The notes under the pieces were generated by a model. The model saw nothing but the letters and a program-made list of their open reading frames with translations. It was not told where the DNA came from and searched no databases. DNA of 64,000 bases from Paenibacillus sp. MMS20-IR301 (GTDB taxonomy: Bacteria; Bacillota; Bacilli; Paenibacillales; Paenibacillaceae). Of this stretch, positions 36,062 to 44,769 are shown piece by piece. A program made the translations under genes and the position numbers. The stretch's first letter is position 1. Every line of letters starts with the position of its first letter. Where the stretch lies: positions 3,286,001-3,350,000 of the forward strand of contig NZ_CP135275.1 in the NCBI RefSeq assembly GCF_032302195.1, in the 5' to 3' direction.

Positions 36062-37174
36062 TCATTCACTATGATATGCATCTGCAAGTTCTTTCATTTC
36101 CCGGGGCGGGGCGATCCCAAACTCCCTGCAGTAACGGTTCTCAAAATCGGCATAATATCTGTGCATTCTCTCCCGTTTACCGCTCGATGCGAATACTTTC
36201 ATTAACAGAAGATTTATATTTTCGTCAAAAGGATATAGGTTCAGATACGCACTTAAATGCTGTTCCGCACGTTCCCAATCCTTGCGGGCCAGACATAGCC
36301 TTACTACATTTTGTACCATAGACATAAACCGCTTGCTGTATTCTTCTTCAAGACGGTGCTTCCACAGATAATCTTTCCTGTCAAACAGATGGCCTTGATA
36401 CATTGCGCACAGCCGCTCAAGTCTTGATAGATCCTCCTCGGCATGCGGCAGGGCAGGAGTATAATCTTGAAATTCCAGCAGATCGTAAGAAGCCGTGACA
36501 ATCTCCAGCTGGTAGCCTTGTCCGGTTTTCACCACATCCAATCCAAGTCCATCTTCCTTCAAAAGCTTCTTCAGCCGGTAAACTGTATTATGCAGGTTAT
36601 GTACAGCCCGCTCCTCATCCATCTCCGGCCATAGAACATCGATTAATTGCCACTTATCGGCCTCCTGATTGGGGTAACACAGCAGATAGGCAAAAAACTC
36701 CTCCGTCTTACGGGTAGGCCAGCGAACCAGCAGCCCCTGAGAATTGCGAACCTCGAAACTGCCAAAACAGCGGATGGAGACCTTGTTCTTAGGGGGGGGA
36801 GCAGCGGGAAGATCCGTGATCTTGAGAAGACGGTCCGTAATCCGCTGAATACTGGCTGGAGTAACGGGCTTGAGAATATAGTCAAAAGCAAATACATTGA
36901 ATGCTTCCAGCGCATATTCCTTATGTGCCGTGGTGAATACAATACGCGTCTGCTCACAGCTTTCATTGATTCTGTGGGCCAGCTCCAGGCCGGATAATCT
37001 GGGCATTTCAACATCCAGAAACGCAATATCCGGCTGAAGGGCCGGACAAGCCTCCAGAGCCTCGAACGGACTGCTGTAAGCACCTACGATTTGACAATAG
37101 GGATTCCTTCCGAGTACAACCCTCATTAACTCAAGTATTGGTTTTTCATCCTCAACAATAACCACTCTGAACAA
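36062..37174 (-). CDS. Response regulator with SARP-like winged helix and BTAD
   Basis: A 370-residue regulator. Residues 1-120 are a receiver with Glu8/Asp9, phospho-acceptor Asp54 in IAFLDVEMP and Lys in YILKPVTP. Residues about 130-225 form an OmpR-like winged helix (VSIRCFGSFEVRNSQG, RKTEEFFAYLLCYPN, NLHNTVYRLKKLLK). Residues about 235-368 are a bacterial transcriptional activator domain of TPR-like helices, as in SARP regulators. The TTG start at 37174 follows AAAGGGGG seven bases upstream. It lies 33 bases behind the hybrid kinase gene and so is its probable partner. Repeats with 11-bp period at the kinase and surface-operon promoters are likely binding sites. Confidence 0.9.
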   Translation of the reverse strand: MFRVVIVEDEKPILELMRVVLGRNPYCQIVGAYSSPFEALEACPALQPDIAFLDVEMPRLSGLELAHRINESCEQTRIVFTTAHKEYALEAFNVFAFDYILKPVTPASIQRITDRLLKITDLPAAPPPKNKVSIRCFGSFEVRNSQGLLVRWPTRKTEEFFAYLLCYPNQEADKWQLIDVLWPEMDEERAVHNLHNTVYRLKKLLKEDGLGLDVVKTGQGYQLEIVTASYDLLEFQDYTPALPHAEEDLSRLERLCAMYQGHLFDRKDYLWKHRLEEEYSKRFMSMVQNVVRLCLARKDWERAEQHLSAYLNLYPFDENINLLLMKVFASSGKRERMHRYYADFENRYCREFGIAPPREMKELADAYHSE

Positions 37175-37207
37175 ATGGTTTCCCCCTTTACCTCGAATTT
37201 TGTAAGT

Positions 37208-40200
37208 TCAAAAACAAATATCACGGCTAACAGGCAGATAGATGGTTACTTTTGTACCGCCGGCTTCCTCGGAATGAATGGTTAAGCTGGCTCCAGGGAT
37301 AGAATCCAGACGTTTGCGGACATTACGGATGCCGATACTGCCCTCCAACTCCCCTTGGCCGGTTAATTTATATAACAGACCATCAGGAATTCCTACACCG
37401 TTATCTTCGATCGTAATCTTCATGTACCCGTCCCCTCCTTGTATTTTCAACGAAACATTGCCCTGGCCTTCCTTCTCAAACAACCCATGGCGGATCGCAT
37501 TCTCAATAAACGGCTGAATACAGAGTGAAGGAATCAGGGCAGCATCCAGAAGCTTATCCACCTGACAGGTATAGTCAAAACGCTCCCCGAACCGGGCCTG
37601 TTCGATCTCTACATAAGCTTGAATCAGCTCCAGTTCACGATGCAGAGGGATAACAAGTGTAGAACGGTCCATATCCAGAATAAAACGGATGTATTGGCTA
37701 AGCATTGTTAGCAGGTAAGCGGCCTTCTCGCCATCGGTATAACAGAATGAGATAATACTGCTCATGGCATTATACAAAAAATGCGGTTTGATCTGAGCCT
37801 GATGAAAGGCCTGCTCATGGCGGATCGCTTCCTGGATCGACGTCTTCATCGCAAGCAGTGTATGAATCCGGGCAAGCAGAGTCTCGCCTTCAAACGGCTT
37901 GGTTACATAGTCATTCGCCCCGGCGCGGAAACCGAGGGCAATATCCGGTGGCGCGTCCTTGACCGTGGCGAACAGAATTGGCAGGTCCAGAATCGAATAG
38001 CGGCTGCGCAGGGTCCGGCATAACTCAATGCCTGAAGTACCGGGCATCATGATATCCAGAATGACCAGGTCAATGCCTGGGAACTCCTGCATTTTGCTTA
38101 ACGCTTCCTTGGCCGAGAAGGCAGTAATTACATTATAATCATGCCGCCGGAGGATATGGAGCAGTGTATGGATGTTGGAGGCCTCATCGTCCACAATCAG
38201 AATAGTCTGGCCGTCCCGGTCCAGAATATCAAGCACTGTATAGTCAACATGGGCATGCGTTCTATATGTTCCGGTTGCAGAGTCCTGCTGGTACTCAGGA
38301 ATACGGTCTACCTTCGGAAGCGTAAATAACATTCTTGTTCCCTTCCCCTTTTCGGACCAGTCTACGCAGATTCTGCCTCCCATCCGCTCAACCAGCTTCC
38401 TGCTGATATACAGCCCCACACCCATTCCGGTGTATCCGTCCTGCGGCAGCAGCTTGTCTGCCTGCTCGAAATATTCAAAGATAGCCGAATGGTTGTCTTC
38501 CGAGATCCCCGTTCCGGTGTCCTTCACCTTAATGGAGACTTCATTCCCGGCCACGCTTGCTGTAATTTGTATCGATCCGTATTCAGTATGCTTGATCGCA
38601 TTATGGACCAAATTGTACATGACCTGCCGCAGCCTGCTCTCATCCGCGAGTACCCAAATACCGGCTTCAACCTGGTTGAGCAGTGCCACTTCTTTTCCCG
38701 TGAGCTCAAACTGCAGGATGTCAAAGACGATTTGCACAGCTACTCTTAAATCAACCACCGTCTGCTGCAGCCGGAGCTCTCCATGCTTCAGCAGGCTTAC
38801 ATCAATCAGATCCTGTATCAGCATCGACAGCTTGGTTGATGTGTCCTTAATCAGCCACAGATTCTGCTTCTGGCCTGCATGCAGATTACCGTCCCCATCC
38901 TCCAGTAAAAAAGAGGTCATATTCATAATTCCATGGAGCGGTGTCTTGATCTCATGCGAAGTGTTCATCAGAAATTCATCCTTAAGCTGGTTCGCCGTCC
39001 ATAGCTTACGGGACAGAATCTCTGTTTTGTCATAAGCGTTCGAGAACCTTACAGCAAGCAGAATATTAATAAGGATAATAAAAGCAATAACCCCGCATCT
39101 CCCTGTAAAATTACTTTGCACAATATTCTCGGAATAGAGACTGTCATTCATAAGATAGATCATCAGCGCAGTCGCTCCGCCGATAAACAGCATCAGCTCT
39201 GCACGGTCTGCCACCTGACTCTGCCTGCGGATATATAAGTAGACCATTCTTGCTATAATGCCGAGCACAACGAGCCAGAGGTACAAGATAAAGTAATATT
39301 TCACACGGATGTGCACCTCATATGGCAGAAGCAGAACCGCAGCAAGATACACGATAAAGGGTGAAAGCAGCAGCTTCAGCCTGCGCAGTGACATCAGATG
39401 GGATTCCACGGTACAAAAGAACACAATGATCAGCGCCCCGCCAAGGAACTGGCTGACATCCAGCAGCTTATAGGCGATATCGAAAGGAATATCCGGCAGG
39501 AGCCGCTGAAATACCTTTTCCCCGTATAACGAGTTCTGCAAGGCAAGCAGCAGCAGAAATAGTCCGCTAAGCAAATATTCTTTTTCTCTTCGACCTATAT
39601 AATAGAAGCTGAGGTGATATGCACCGAACATCCCTAAGATTAGAATGATTCCGATATCAGCACCGAACTGAACCGTACTTCTGCGGGTGATATCCTCCTG
39701 TGCCCCGAAAGTGATCGAGTTGACAATTCCTCCGGTGACAAAATTGTAGTTAGATACCTGGATCACAATTTCAAGCTTCCGGGTATCCGGATGAAAAAAT
39801 ACCGAATACGGTGTATTTCCGGGCTGGAAATTCCCTTTGTCCAAGGAAGGAAGACCGCTCCCTCCCTCCTCCCTGCCATCAATAAACAGACGGTGGGACA
39901 TGCGGATGCTTCCTATTTTTAAACCGAGTATGTCATCTGTATTCTTTAACATAACCTGCAGACGGTAGGTGCCCGAGCCTTTGCGGCTCATGCCGCCATC
40001 CAGATTCTTACCGTTCCAGGTATCAGGCACGGACAGGTAGGCTGGCGGAGCATGCCGGCCCTGCCGGAAATCTTCAGGGCTTAGCAGCTCACCTTCATAA
40101 AACTCCCACTCTCCATCTAAATTCATTGGTTTATTCCGTTCCAAATCCTGTGATGACAGGTCCAGCACTCCCTTATTCACCGTAGTGCTATTCGGAACTG

Positions 40201-40294
40201 TCCGGGTTTGTGAAAATATAATATAGACCAATGAAAAGATAATGACGAAAAATAAGCTGACCCCCGCAATTCTGCGGACATTCACCGTTCTCAA
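37208..40294 (-). CDS. Hybrid sensor with two histidine kinase modules
   Basis: A 1028-residue membrane sensor. A first helix (about 10-25) precedes a 7TMR-DISM extracellular carbohydrate-binding-like domain (about 40-190) and seven membrane helices (about 200-410). A HisKA domain with His447 in TSHEIKTPLHG and an ATPase with GVGLYISRKLVERMGG follow, then a receiver with Asp747 in LVILDIMMPG and a second, LytS/YesM-type kinase with His838 in IKPHFLYN and ATPase motifs FIENAIRHG and DNGVGIPDG. The TTG start at 40294 is fixed by AGGAGG seven bases upstream; the longer frame from 40312 has no such site. Two kinases joined by a receiver imply an internal phosphorelay. Its partner is the BTAD regulator. 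Confidence 0.9.
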   Translation of the reverse strand: MRTVNVRRIAGVSLFFVIIFSLVYIIFSQTRTVPNSTTVNKGVLDLSSQDLERNKPMNLDGEWEFYEGELLSPEDFRQGRHAPPAYLSVPDTWNGKNLDGGMSRKGSGTYRLQVMLKNTDDILGLKIGSIRMSHRLFIDGREEGGSGLPSLDKGNFQPGNTPYSVFFHPDTRKLEIVIQVSNYNFVTGGIVNSITFGAQEDITRRSTVQFGADIGIILILGMFGAYHLSFYYIGRREKEYLLSGLFLLLLALQNSLYGEKVFQRLLPDIPFDIAYKLLDVSQFLGGALIIVFFCTVESHLMSLRRLKLLLSPFIVYLAAVLLLPYEVHIRVKYYFILYLWLVVLGIIARMVYLYIRRQSQVADRAELMLFIGGATALMIYLMNDSLYSENIVQSNFTGRCGVIAFIILINILLAVRFSNAYDKTEILSRKLWTANQLKDEFLMNTSHEIKTPLHGIMNMTSFLLEDGDGNLHAGQKQNLWLIKDTSTKLSMLIQDLIDVSLLKHGELRLQQTVVDLRVAVQIVFDILQFELTGKEVALLNQVEAGIWVLADESRLRQVMYNLVHNAIKHTEYGSIQITASVAGNEVSIKVKDTGTGISEDNHSAIFEYFEQADKLLPQDGYTGMGVGLYISRKLVERMGGRICVDWSEKGKGTRMLFTLPKVDRIPEYQQDSATGTYRTHAHVDYTVLDILDRDGQTILIVDDEASNIHTLLHILRRHDYNVITAFSAKEALSKMQEFPGIDLVILDIMMPGTSGIELCRTLRSRYSILDLPILFATVKDAPPDIALGFRAGANDYVTKPFEGETLLARIHTLLAMKTSIQEAIRHEQAFHQAQIKPHFLYNAMSSIISFCYTDGEKAAYLLTMLSQYIRFILDMDRSTLVIPLHRELELIQAYVEIEQARFGERFDYTCQVDKLLDAALIPSLCIQPFIENAIRHGLFEKEGQGNVSLKIQGGDGYMKITIEDNGVGIPDGLLYKLTGQGELEGSIGIRNVRKRLDSIPGASLTIHSEEAGGTKVTIYLPVSRDICF

Positions 40295-40329
40295 CTGGCA
40301 GCCTCCTAGCACAAATTGTTGACTGTATT

Positions 40330-40365
40330 ATTCTAACTTACTGTGCTCTCAAAAATCTCGCAAAA
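40330..40365 (-). promoter_or_regulatory. Kinase-regulator promoter with 11-bp-period repeats
   Basis: On the minus strand TTTTGCGAG (40357-40365) and TTTTGAGAG (40346-40354) are 11 bp apart and end ten bases before the -10-like TAGAAT (40330-40335). Motif, period and placement match the surface-operon promoter, suggesting the BTAD regulator also activates its own operon. The rest of 40366-40485 shows nothing recognisable. Confidence 0.55.
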
Positions 40366-40481
40366 GATAAAATGTAACTATTTCCGGGCAGCGCTACCGC
40401 CGGCTCCCAGCCATGCGTTCCGGTTTCATTAACCGCCTCTCCGGAGTTATCCACAGTATTCATTGCAGAATATCTTATACG

Positions 40482-40522
40482 AACAAAAGCACCATCCAGG
40501 GGGATTCCCCCTGAATGGTGCT
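40482..40522 (-). terminator. Terminator of the GH35 gene
   Basis: AGCACCATTCAGGGGG and CCCCCTGGATGGTGCT form a 16-bp stem with one mismatch around a three-base loop (40488-40522). On the minus strand TTTTG follows. It is 51 bases beyond the stop of the gene ending at 40573. Confidence 0.88.
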
Positions 40523-40572
40523 ATAAGGCAGCATGAAACAATTAGCGGACTGAATAATGCCGGGTGTTTACA

Positions 40573-42945
40573 TTATTTTGTTAATCCAATCCGGTACACC
40601 GGCGTTGCCGTAACACTGTGGAACACGGCGGTAGCTTCGCCCTCGAACACCTTCTCCACCGCCATGGCGGCATCAGCTGCCAAGGTTACGGCACCGGTGC
40701 GGCGCGGCGTAGTCTCCAGAATGATCTCGCCCCGGCGCAGCTCCTCGCGGAACCGCGACAGGCCGATTTCCCATGGCAGGCCATTATAGAAATGATCATG
40801 GAACAGCTGGCCGGCGGCGAAGGCGTAGCCTACATTCCCTGTGTAATCGATGCTCAGCAGCACATCTTCCCCATCCTCCAGGGCTTCTTCCGGCAGCTCC
40901 AGTACAAGCTTATGGTCGTGTATCCGCCGGGTCACAAGGGCAATTTCCTTCAGCGGGACCTGAACATCATAGGCCTGGAACCAGCCCTCCTGCCGCCGGC
41001 GGATTGTGGCTTCCGGCTGCACAGTGCTCCACTCTGCTGTCTCAGCAGCTGTATGGGTTCCGCCGGTATATTCACGGAAGGTGAAGCTGTTCTGTCCGCA
41101 GCTGAGGAACTCAATGCCCTCCGGCGTCTGAACCGGCGGCACAGCCGAGAACAGGATCCGGCGCTCTCCGTCTTGCTCCAGCTCCCATAAGGCTGCTGCT
41201 TCCTGGGCGCTCATCGCATAGATACGGACATCCCTGGCTCCGTCACGTTTAATAACGATCATGGACGATACATCATGCGGGATCAACACATTATAGCCGC
41301 TCCCGTTCTGGACCACAGTTCCGGCAGCAGGAGCGACTTCAAGAACCCCTGCCTCTGCAGCAATCAGGAATTCGCCGTCCACACCTTCCGGCATCGAGAA
41401 GAAGTAAGTGGCGGCTTCAGCAGACGTGGCAAATGTTACCGGCTGAGCCGTTGCATACTTCAGATTCAGCCCGTCCAGCCCGAAGTTGAACGGCAACAGG
41501 AAGGAAGCCTTCTGCCGGACTGTCAGTGTACTCCGCTGCGGGAAGCGGAGTACCTCTTCCCCGAGTTCAAGTACAAACTCAACATCTTCATGCGGGTCCA
41601 TCTCTACATGGTCCTGATAATTGTTCACGAACAGGAAGCCGGACTTGCCGTCCGTTCGCACAGCATAACGCAGCGTATGCGCATTCTCCGGAGTAATGGC
41701 CTCCGCGCCTTCCGGCAGCACGGTTGCCAGCGGGGCCAGACGATCAGCAAACGTGCGGAGAAAATAATGCAGCGGACGCAGCAGATGATTGGACTCGCGG
41801 ATCTGCCCGAATTCGCCGATCGGTGCCTGGAAATCATAGGTCAGCTTCGGTGTCGTACTCTCATTCAAGTAACCGGTTCTGCCTACAGGATTCGTTCCCC
41901 CATGGAACATATAATAACCGATAAAGTTGCAGCCGCCGGCCAGCTTCATCAGGGTCATCGCCAGCACACTTTCCGGCTCAACCTGGAAGCGGGACAAATA
42001 CCAGGTCTGCATCCCGCCGCCCATCTCACAGCAGGCGAACGGATACTTCGTCCGGGTATACGGCGGATTAAACTCGCCGCCCGGTGCATGATCGTCGTGG
42101 AAATTCACGAAGACATATTCCGGCGTCGGCTTCTGCACCTGCTCCGGGCTGCTGATGCTCCACGGAGTATAAGCATAGCCGCCGTACAGCGGAAGCACCT
42201 CATCCGCAAGGAACGGTGCTTCCCCCCAGCCTGTGCTGGTATAGATTGGAGCAACCAGTCCTGACTCAACGGCGTACTGCTTGAGCAGCCGCATATGCTC
42301 TGCACCAGCTTCGCCGCCGATCCCGCCGCTGAGGTACTCGTCGCCCTGCTTCGCCGTTTGCTCCCACAGTGCAGCGGCGGCATTGAATTCATTCTCCAGC
42401 TGAATTCCGATGACCGGTCCGCCGTCTTTGAACATCAGCCCGGCTGCCTCCCGGCCAATCTCCGCGAACAGCCGCCGCACATAACGCAAATACCCCTCAT
42501 CATTCGAACGGACATCGAATTCCCGCCCGAACAGCCAGTCCGGCAGTCCGCCGTTACGGACCTCGCCATGACAGAAAGGGCCGACACGCAGTATAACACG
42601 CAGCCCGTTATCGTGGCACTGCTCCACAAACCGCCGCAGATTACGGTTTCCGGCCCAATCGAACTGATCTTCAATCTCTTCATGATGGTTCCAGAAGATA
42701 TAAGTCGCGATAACATTAATCCCCGACAGCTTCATCTTGCGGATTTCCGTCTCCCAGTCGCTCTCCGGATAACGGGAATAATGAAACTCGCCGCAGATGG
42801 CGAAATAGGGCTTGCCGTTCAGCTCCATGTAATAATTGGTGAAGCTGATCTCATCCCCTGCCGGATTGCTCCCGCTCAGACGGAGGGTCGACGGATAGAT
42901 TTCTTTCGGCGCTATAGCAGCATTGATAGTATGCGTACGCTTCAT
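40573..42945 (-). CDS. Beta-galactosidase-type glycosidase, GH35
   Basis: A 790-residue retaining glycosidase with no signal peptide, so intracellular. The catalytic barrel (about 30-370) has the GH35 opening features FAICGEFHYSRYP, GINVIATYIFWNHHE and GLRVILRVGPFCHGEVRNGGLP. The acid/base is Glu186 in GIQLENEFN, and the nucleophile is most likely Glu307 in CCEMGGG, although the usual GH35 context (E followed by aromatic-W-G) differs here, so the substrate may not be plain lactose-type galactoside. Beta-sandwich modules fill residues 400-790. AAAGGAG lies eight bases before the start. It follows the second importer operon but after a terminator, so it has its own promoter. Confidence 0.88.
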   Translation of the reverse strand: MKRTHTINAAIAPKEIYPSTLRLSGSNPAGDEISFTNYYMELNGKPYFAICGEFHYSRYPESDWETEIRKMKLSGINVIATYIFWNHHEEIEDQFDWAGNRNLRRFVEQCHDNGLRVILRVGPFCHGEVRNGGLPDWLFGREFDVRSNDEGYLRYVRRLFAEIGREAAGLMFKDGGPVIGIQLENEFNAAAALWEQTAKQGDEYLSGGIGGEAGAEHMRLLKQYAVESGLVAPIYTSTGWGEAPFLADEVLPLYGGYAYTPWSISSPEQVQKPTPEYVFVNFHDDHAPGGEFNPPYTRTKYPFACCEMGGGMQTWYLSRFQVEPESVLAMTLMKLAGGCNFIGYYMFHGGTNPVGRTGYLNESTTPKLTYDFQAPIGEFGQIRESNHLLRPLHYFLRTFADRLAPLATVLPEGAEAITPENAHTLRYAVRTDGKSGFLFVNNYQDHVEMDPHEDVEFVLELGEEVLRFPQRSTLTVRQKASFLLPFNFGLDGLNLKYATAQPVTFATSAEAATYFFSMPEGVDGEFLIAAEAGVLEVAPAAGTVVQNGSGYNVLIPHDVSSMIVIKRDGARDVRIYAMSAQEAAALWELEQDGERRILFSAVPPVQTPEGIEFLSCGQNSFTFREYTGGTHTAAETAEWSTVQPEATIRRRQEGWFQAYDVQVPLKEIALVTRRIHDHKLVLELPEEALEDGEDVLLSIDYTGNVGYAFAAGQLFHDHFYNGLPWEIGLSRFREELRRGEIILETTPRRTGAVTLAADAAMAVEKVFEGEATAVFHSVTATPVYRIGLTK

Positions 42946-43053
42946 GTGATTTGCTCCTTTACAGGTAGTGCCTCAGCACAAAATAGTAATAAGTGGTTTG
43001 AACTTGCCACTTTCGTTCTTGCAGCAAGTGTACTTTAACCATCTGTTGTAATA

Positions 43054-43085
43054 CAAAACTGCCCCAAAGCTATGCTCTGGGGCAG
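43054..43085 (-). terminator. Terminator of the LplA-type operon
   Basis: CTGCCCCAGAGC pairs with GCTTTGGGGCAG between 43059 and 43085, followed on the minus strand by TTTTG. It is 40 bases past the stop of the binding-protein gene at 43125. Confidence 0.87.
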
Positions 43086-43124
43086 CCCGGAAGCCGTTAC
43101 ATATGCTTCACCTTTATTATGCTA

Positions 43125-44705
43125 TTATTTCTGAGCTGCCAGGAAAGCATCGATCTGGCTCTGAAGCTCAGTCTGTACCTTGTCGATACCGGCCGATTTC
43201 AGCTGTTTAATCAGGTCAGCCTGACCTTTGTCAAGATCCTCGATCAAGCCGTATTCAAGCGGAATCGCATAACGCAGCATTACGTTGCCGATGTTAGCCA
43301 CTTCGTTCTTCACTGGTGTGGAATCGAAGACAAAGGTTTCAAGCGGGAAGTGATAGATGCTGGACTGCCAAGTGTTGAACATGTTGTCTGCTTCCACCGG
43401 ATAAGCTGAATCCTGACGGTTCAGCGGGGAGTTCCAGCCCCAGTTGGAGAAGCCCGTGTAGTTAGCAGCGGCGGGTCCTGCACTGAATTTTTTGTCGCCA
43501 TCAGGAATATAGTTGGTTCCGGCAATACCGTACATGGTCAAGTCATGAATTTCCTTGTCATTCTGCAGCAGGTCGATCAGCATCAGGGAACGTTCTACGT
43601 TCTTGGAAGTAGCATGGATCGCCATACCGTTCTGGGTGGAGATTGCCGCAATTTTCTTCTTGGTTGGCGTAAGGTCAGCAATAGCCAGCTCAACATCCGG
43701 CTTGTCACGGCGCATTTCCGATACATTCGCTGCTACAGTACCCAGGTTCTGGGCGTAGGAGGATACTTTCTCAGCTTTGATATCCTGCCATACGTCATTT
43801 TTATTGCTGACTACGTTTTTGGACCATACGCCGTTGTCGGCAAGATCCTTGTAGTAGGTGAGCAGTTCTCTGAACTCAGGAGTGTCGTAGATGTTGAAAA
43901 TTTTGCCGGTTGCATCATCCAGCTTATAAGCCAGAGGCAGCAGGTTTGCGTCTACCAGGTTCCAGTCATTGTTCTGCTCCAGCGTAGCCTGGTCAAGCTC
44001 ATGCCATTTCCAGCCGTCAGCAGGTTTTGCGCCATATGCCGTAATACCTTTTTCTTCTTTGGCAACCGTTTTCAGATAAGTAGCATAGGATTCAAGGCTG
44101 TTGATTTCCGGAAGATTGTATTTCTTGCGCAGATCCTCACGGTACAGAACCACTTTGTCGGTAACCTCAACGTTGTTGTTAGGAACCATATAGAGCTTGC
44201 CGTCTACTTTGGCTTGCTCCCAGTTCACTTTAGGCATTGCTTCCCAGGTTTGCGGCATGTACTTGGAGAGCAGATCGTCCGTCAGCTCGAGGAACCCGCC
44301 TTTGAGTGCCTGGTCATTATAGAGAGCCCAGTTAGCTGTATACACAAGGTCAAAGTCTTCGTTAGCAGCAAATTTGAGCGGATACTTCTGTGTCCAGTCC
44401 GACCAGTCGAGGAATTCAGTCTCTACAGTGGCATTAATTTTTTCTTTCAATTTCGTGTTCAGCTCACCGAATACCTTGTCATAGTCCCCGGGCTGGCCGC
44501 CGATCAGCAGCATCTTCAGCTTCACTTCTTTGGAAGTGTCCGGAGCACCGGAATTTGCAGCTGCTCCTTCTGTAGCCGTTACCGGAGGGTTAGTAGCTTC
44601 TGCACCTGTATTGGTGTTGTTATTGCCGCCGCATGCACTTAGAATCGTACCCAGTGCCATCATAGTTGCCAGCGTAACTGTTAGTTTCTTTGTTTTAGTT
44701 TTCAT
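43125..44705 (-). CDS. LplA-type sugar-binding lipoprotein
   Basis: A 526-residue binding lipoprotein with lipobox ILSA-Cys25 and a Thr/Ala/Asn-rich tether (26-58). The body starts at KLKMLLIGGQPGDYDKVFGELN and has the aromatic-rich WDxxxK-type features of the large LplA/YtcQ binding proteins. The last 130 residues, including NWGWNSPLNR and EYGLIEDLDKGQADLIKQLKSAGIDKVQ, look like the DUF3502 C-terminal domain common in Paenibacillus. Third gene of an importer operon behind the two permeases, 64 bases after the second. Ligands for this group are usually complex plant or host oligosaccharides; here the adjacent GH35 and GH2 genes hint at beta-galactosides, by inference. Confidence 0.9.
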   Translation of the reverse strand: MKTKTKKLTVTLATMMALGTILSACGGNNNTNTGAEATNPPVTATEGAAANSGAPDTSKEVKLKMLLIGGQPGDYDKVFGELNTKLKEKINATVETEFLDWSDWTQKYPLKFAANEDFDLVYTANWALYNDQALKGGFLELTDDLLSKYMPQTWEAMPKVNWEQAKVDGKLYMVPNNNVEVTDKVVLYREDLRKKYNLPEINSLESYATYLKTVAKEEKGITAYGAKPADGWKWHELDQATLEQNNDWNLVDANLLPLAYKLDDATGKIFNIYDTPEFRELLTYYKDLADNGVWSKNVVSNKNDVWQDIKAEKVSSYAQNLGTVAANVSEMRRDKPDVELAIADLTPTKKKIAAISTQNGMAIHATSKNVERSLMLIDLLQNDKEIHDLTMYGIAGTNYIPDGDKKFSAGPAAANYTGFSNWGWNSPLNRQDSAYPVEADNMFNTWQSSIYHFPLETFVFDSTPVKNEVANIGNVMLRYAIPLEYGLIEDLDKGQADLIKQLKSAGIDKVQTELQSQIDAFLAAQK

Positions 44706-44769
44706 GACCGATGTTTCCCCCTAATTCAATAGTATTGGGTTTAATATTGATAACCAGGTTTCCCTGTGA

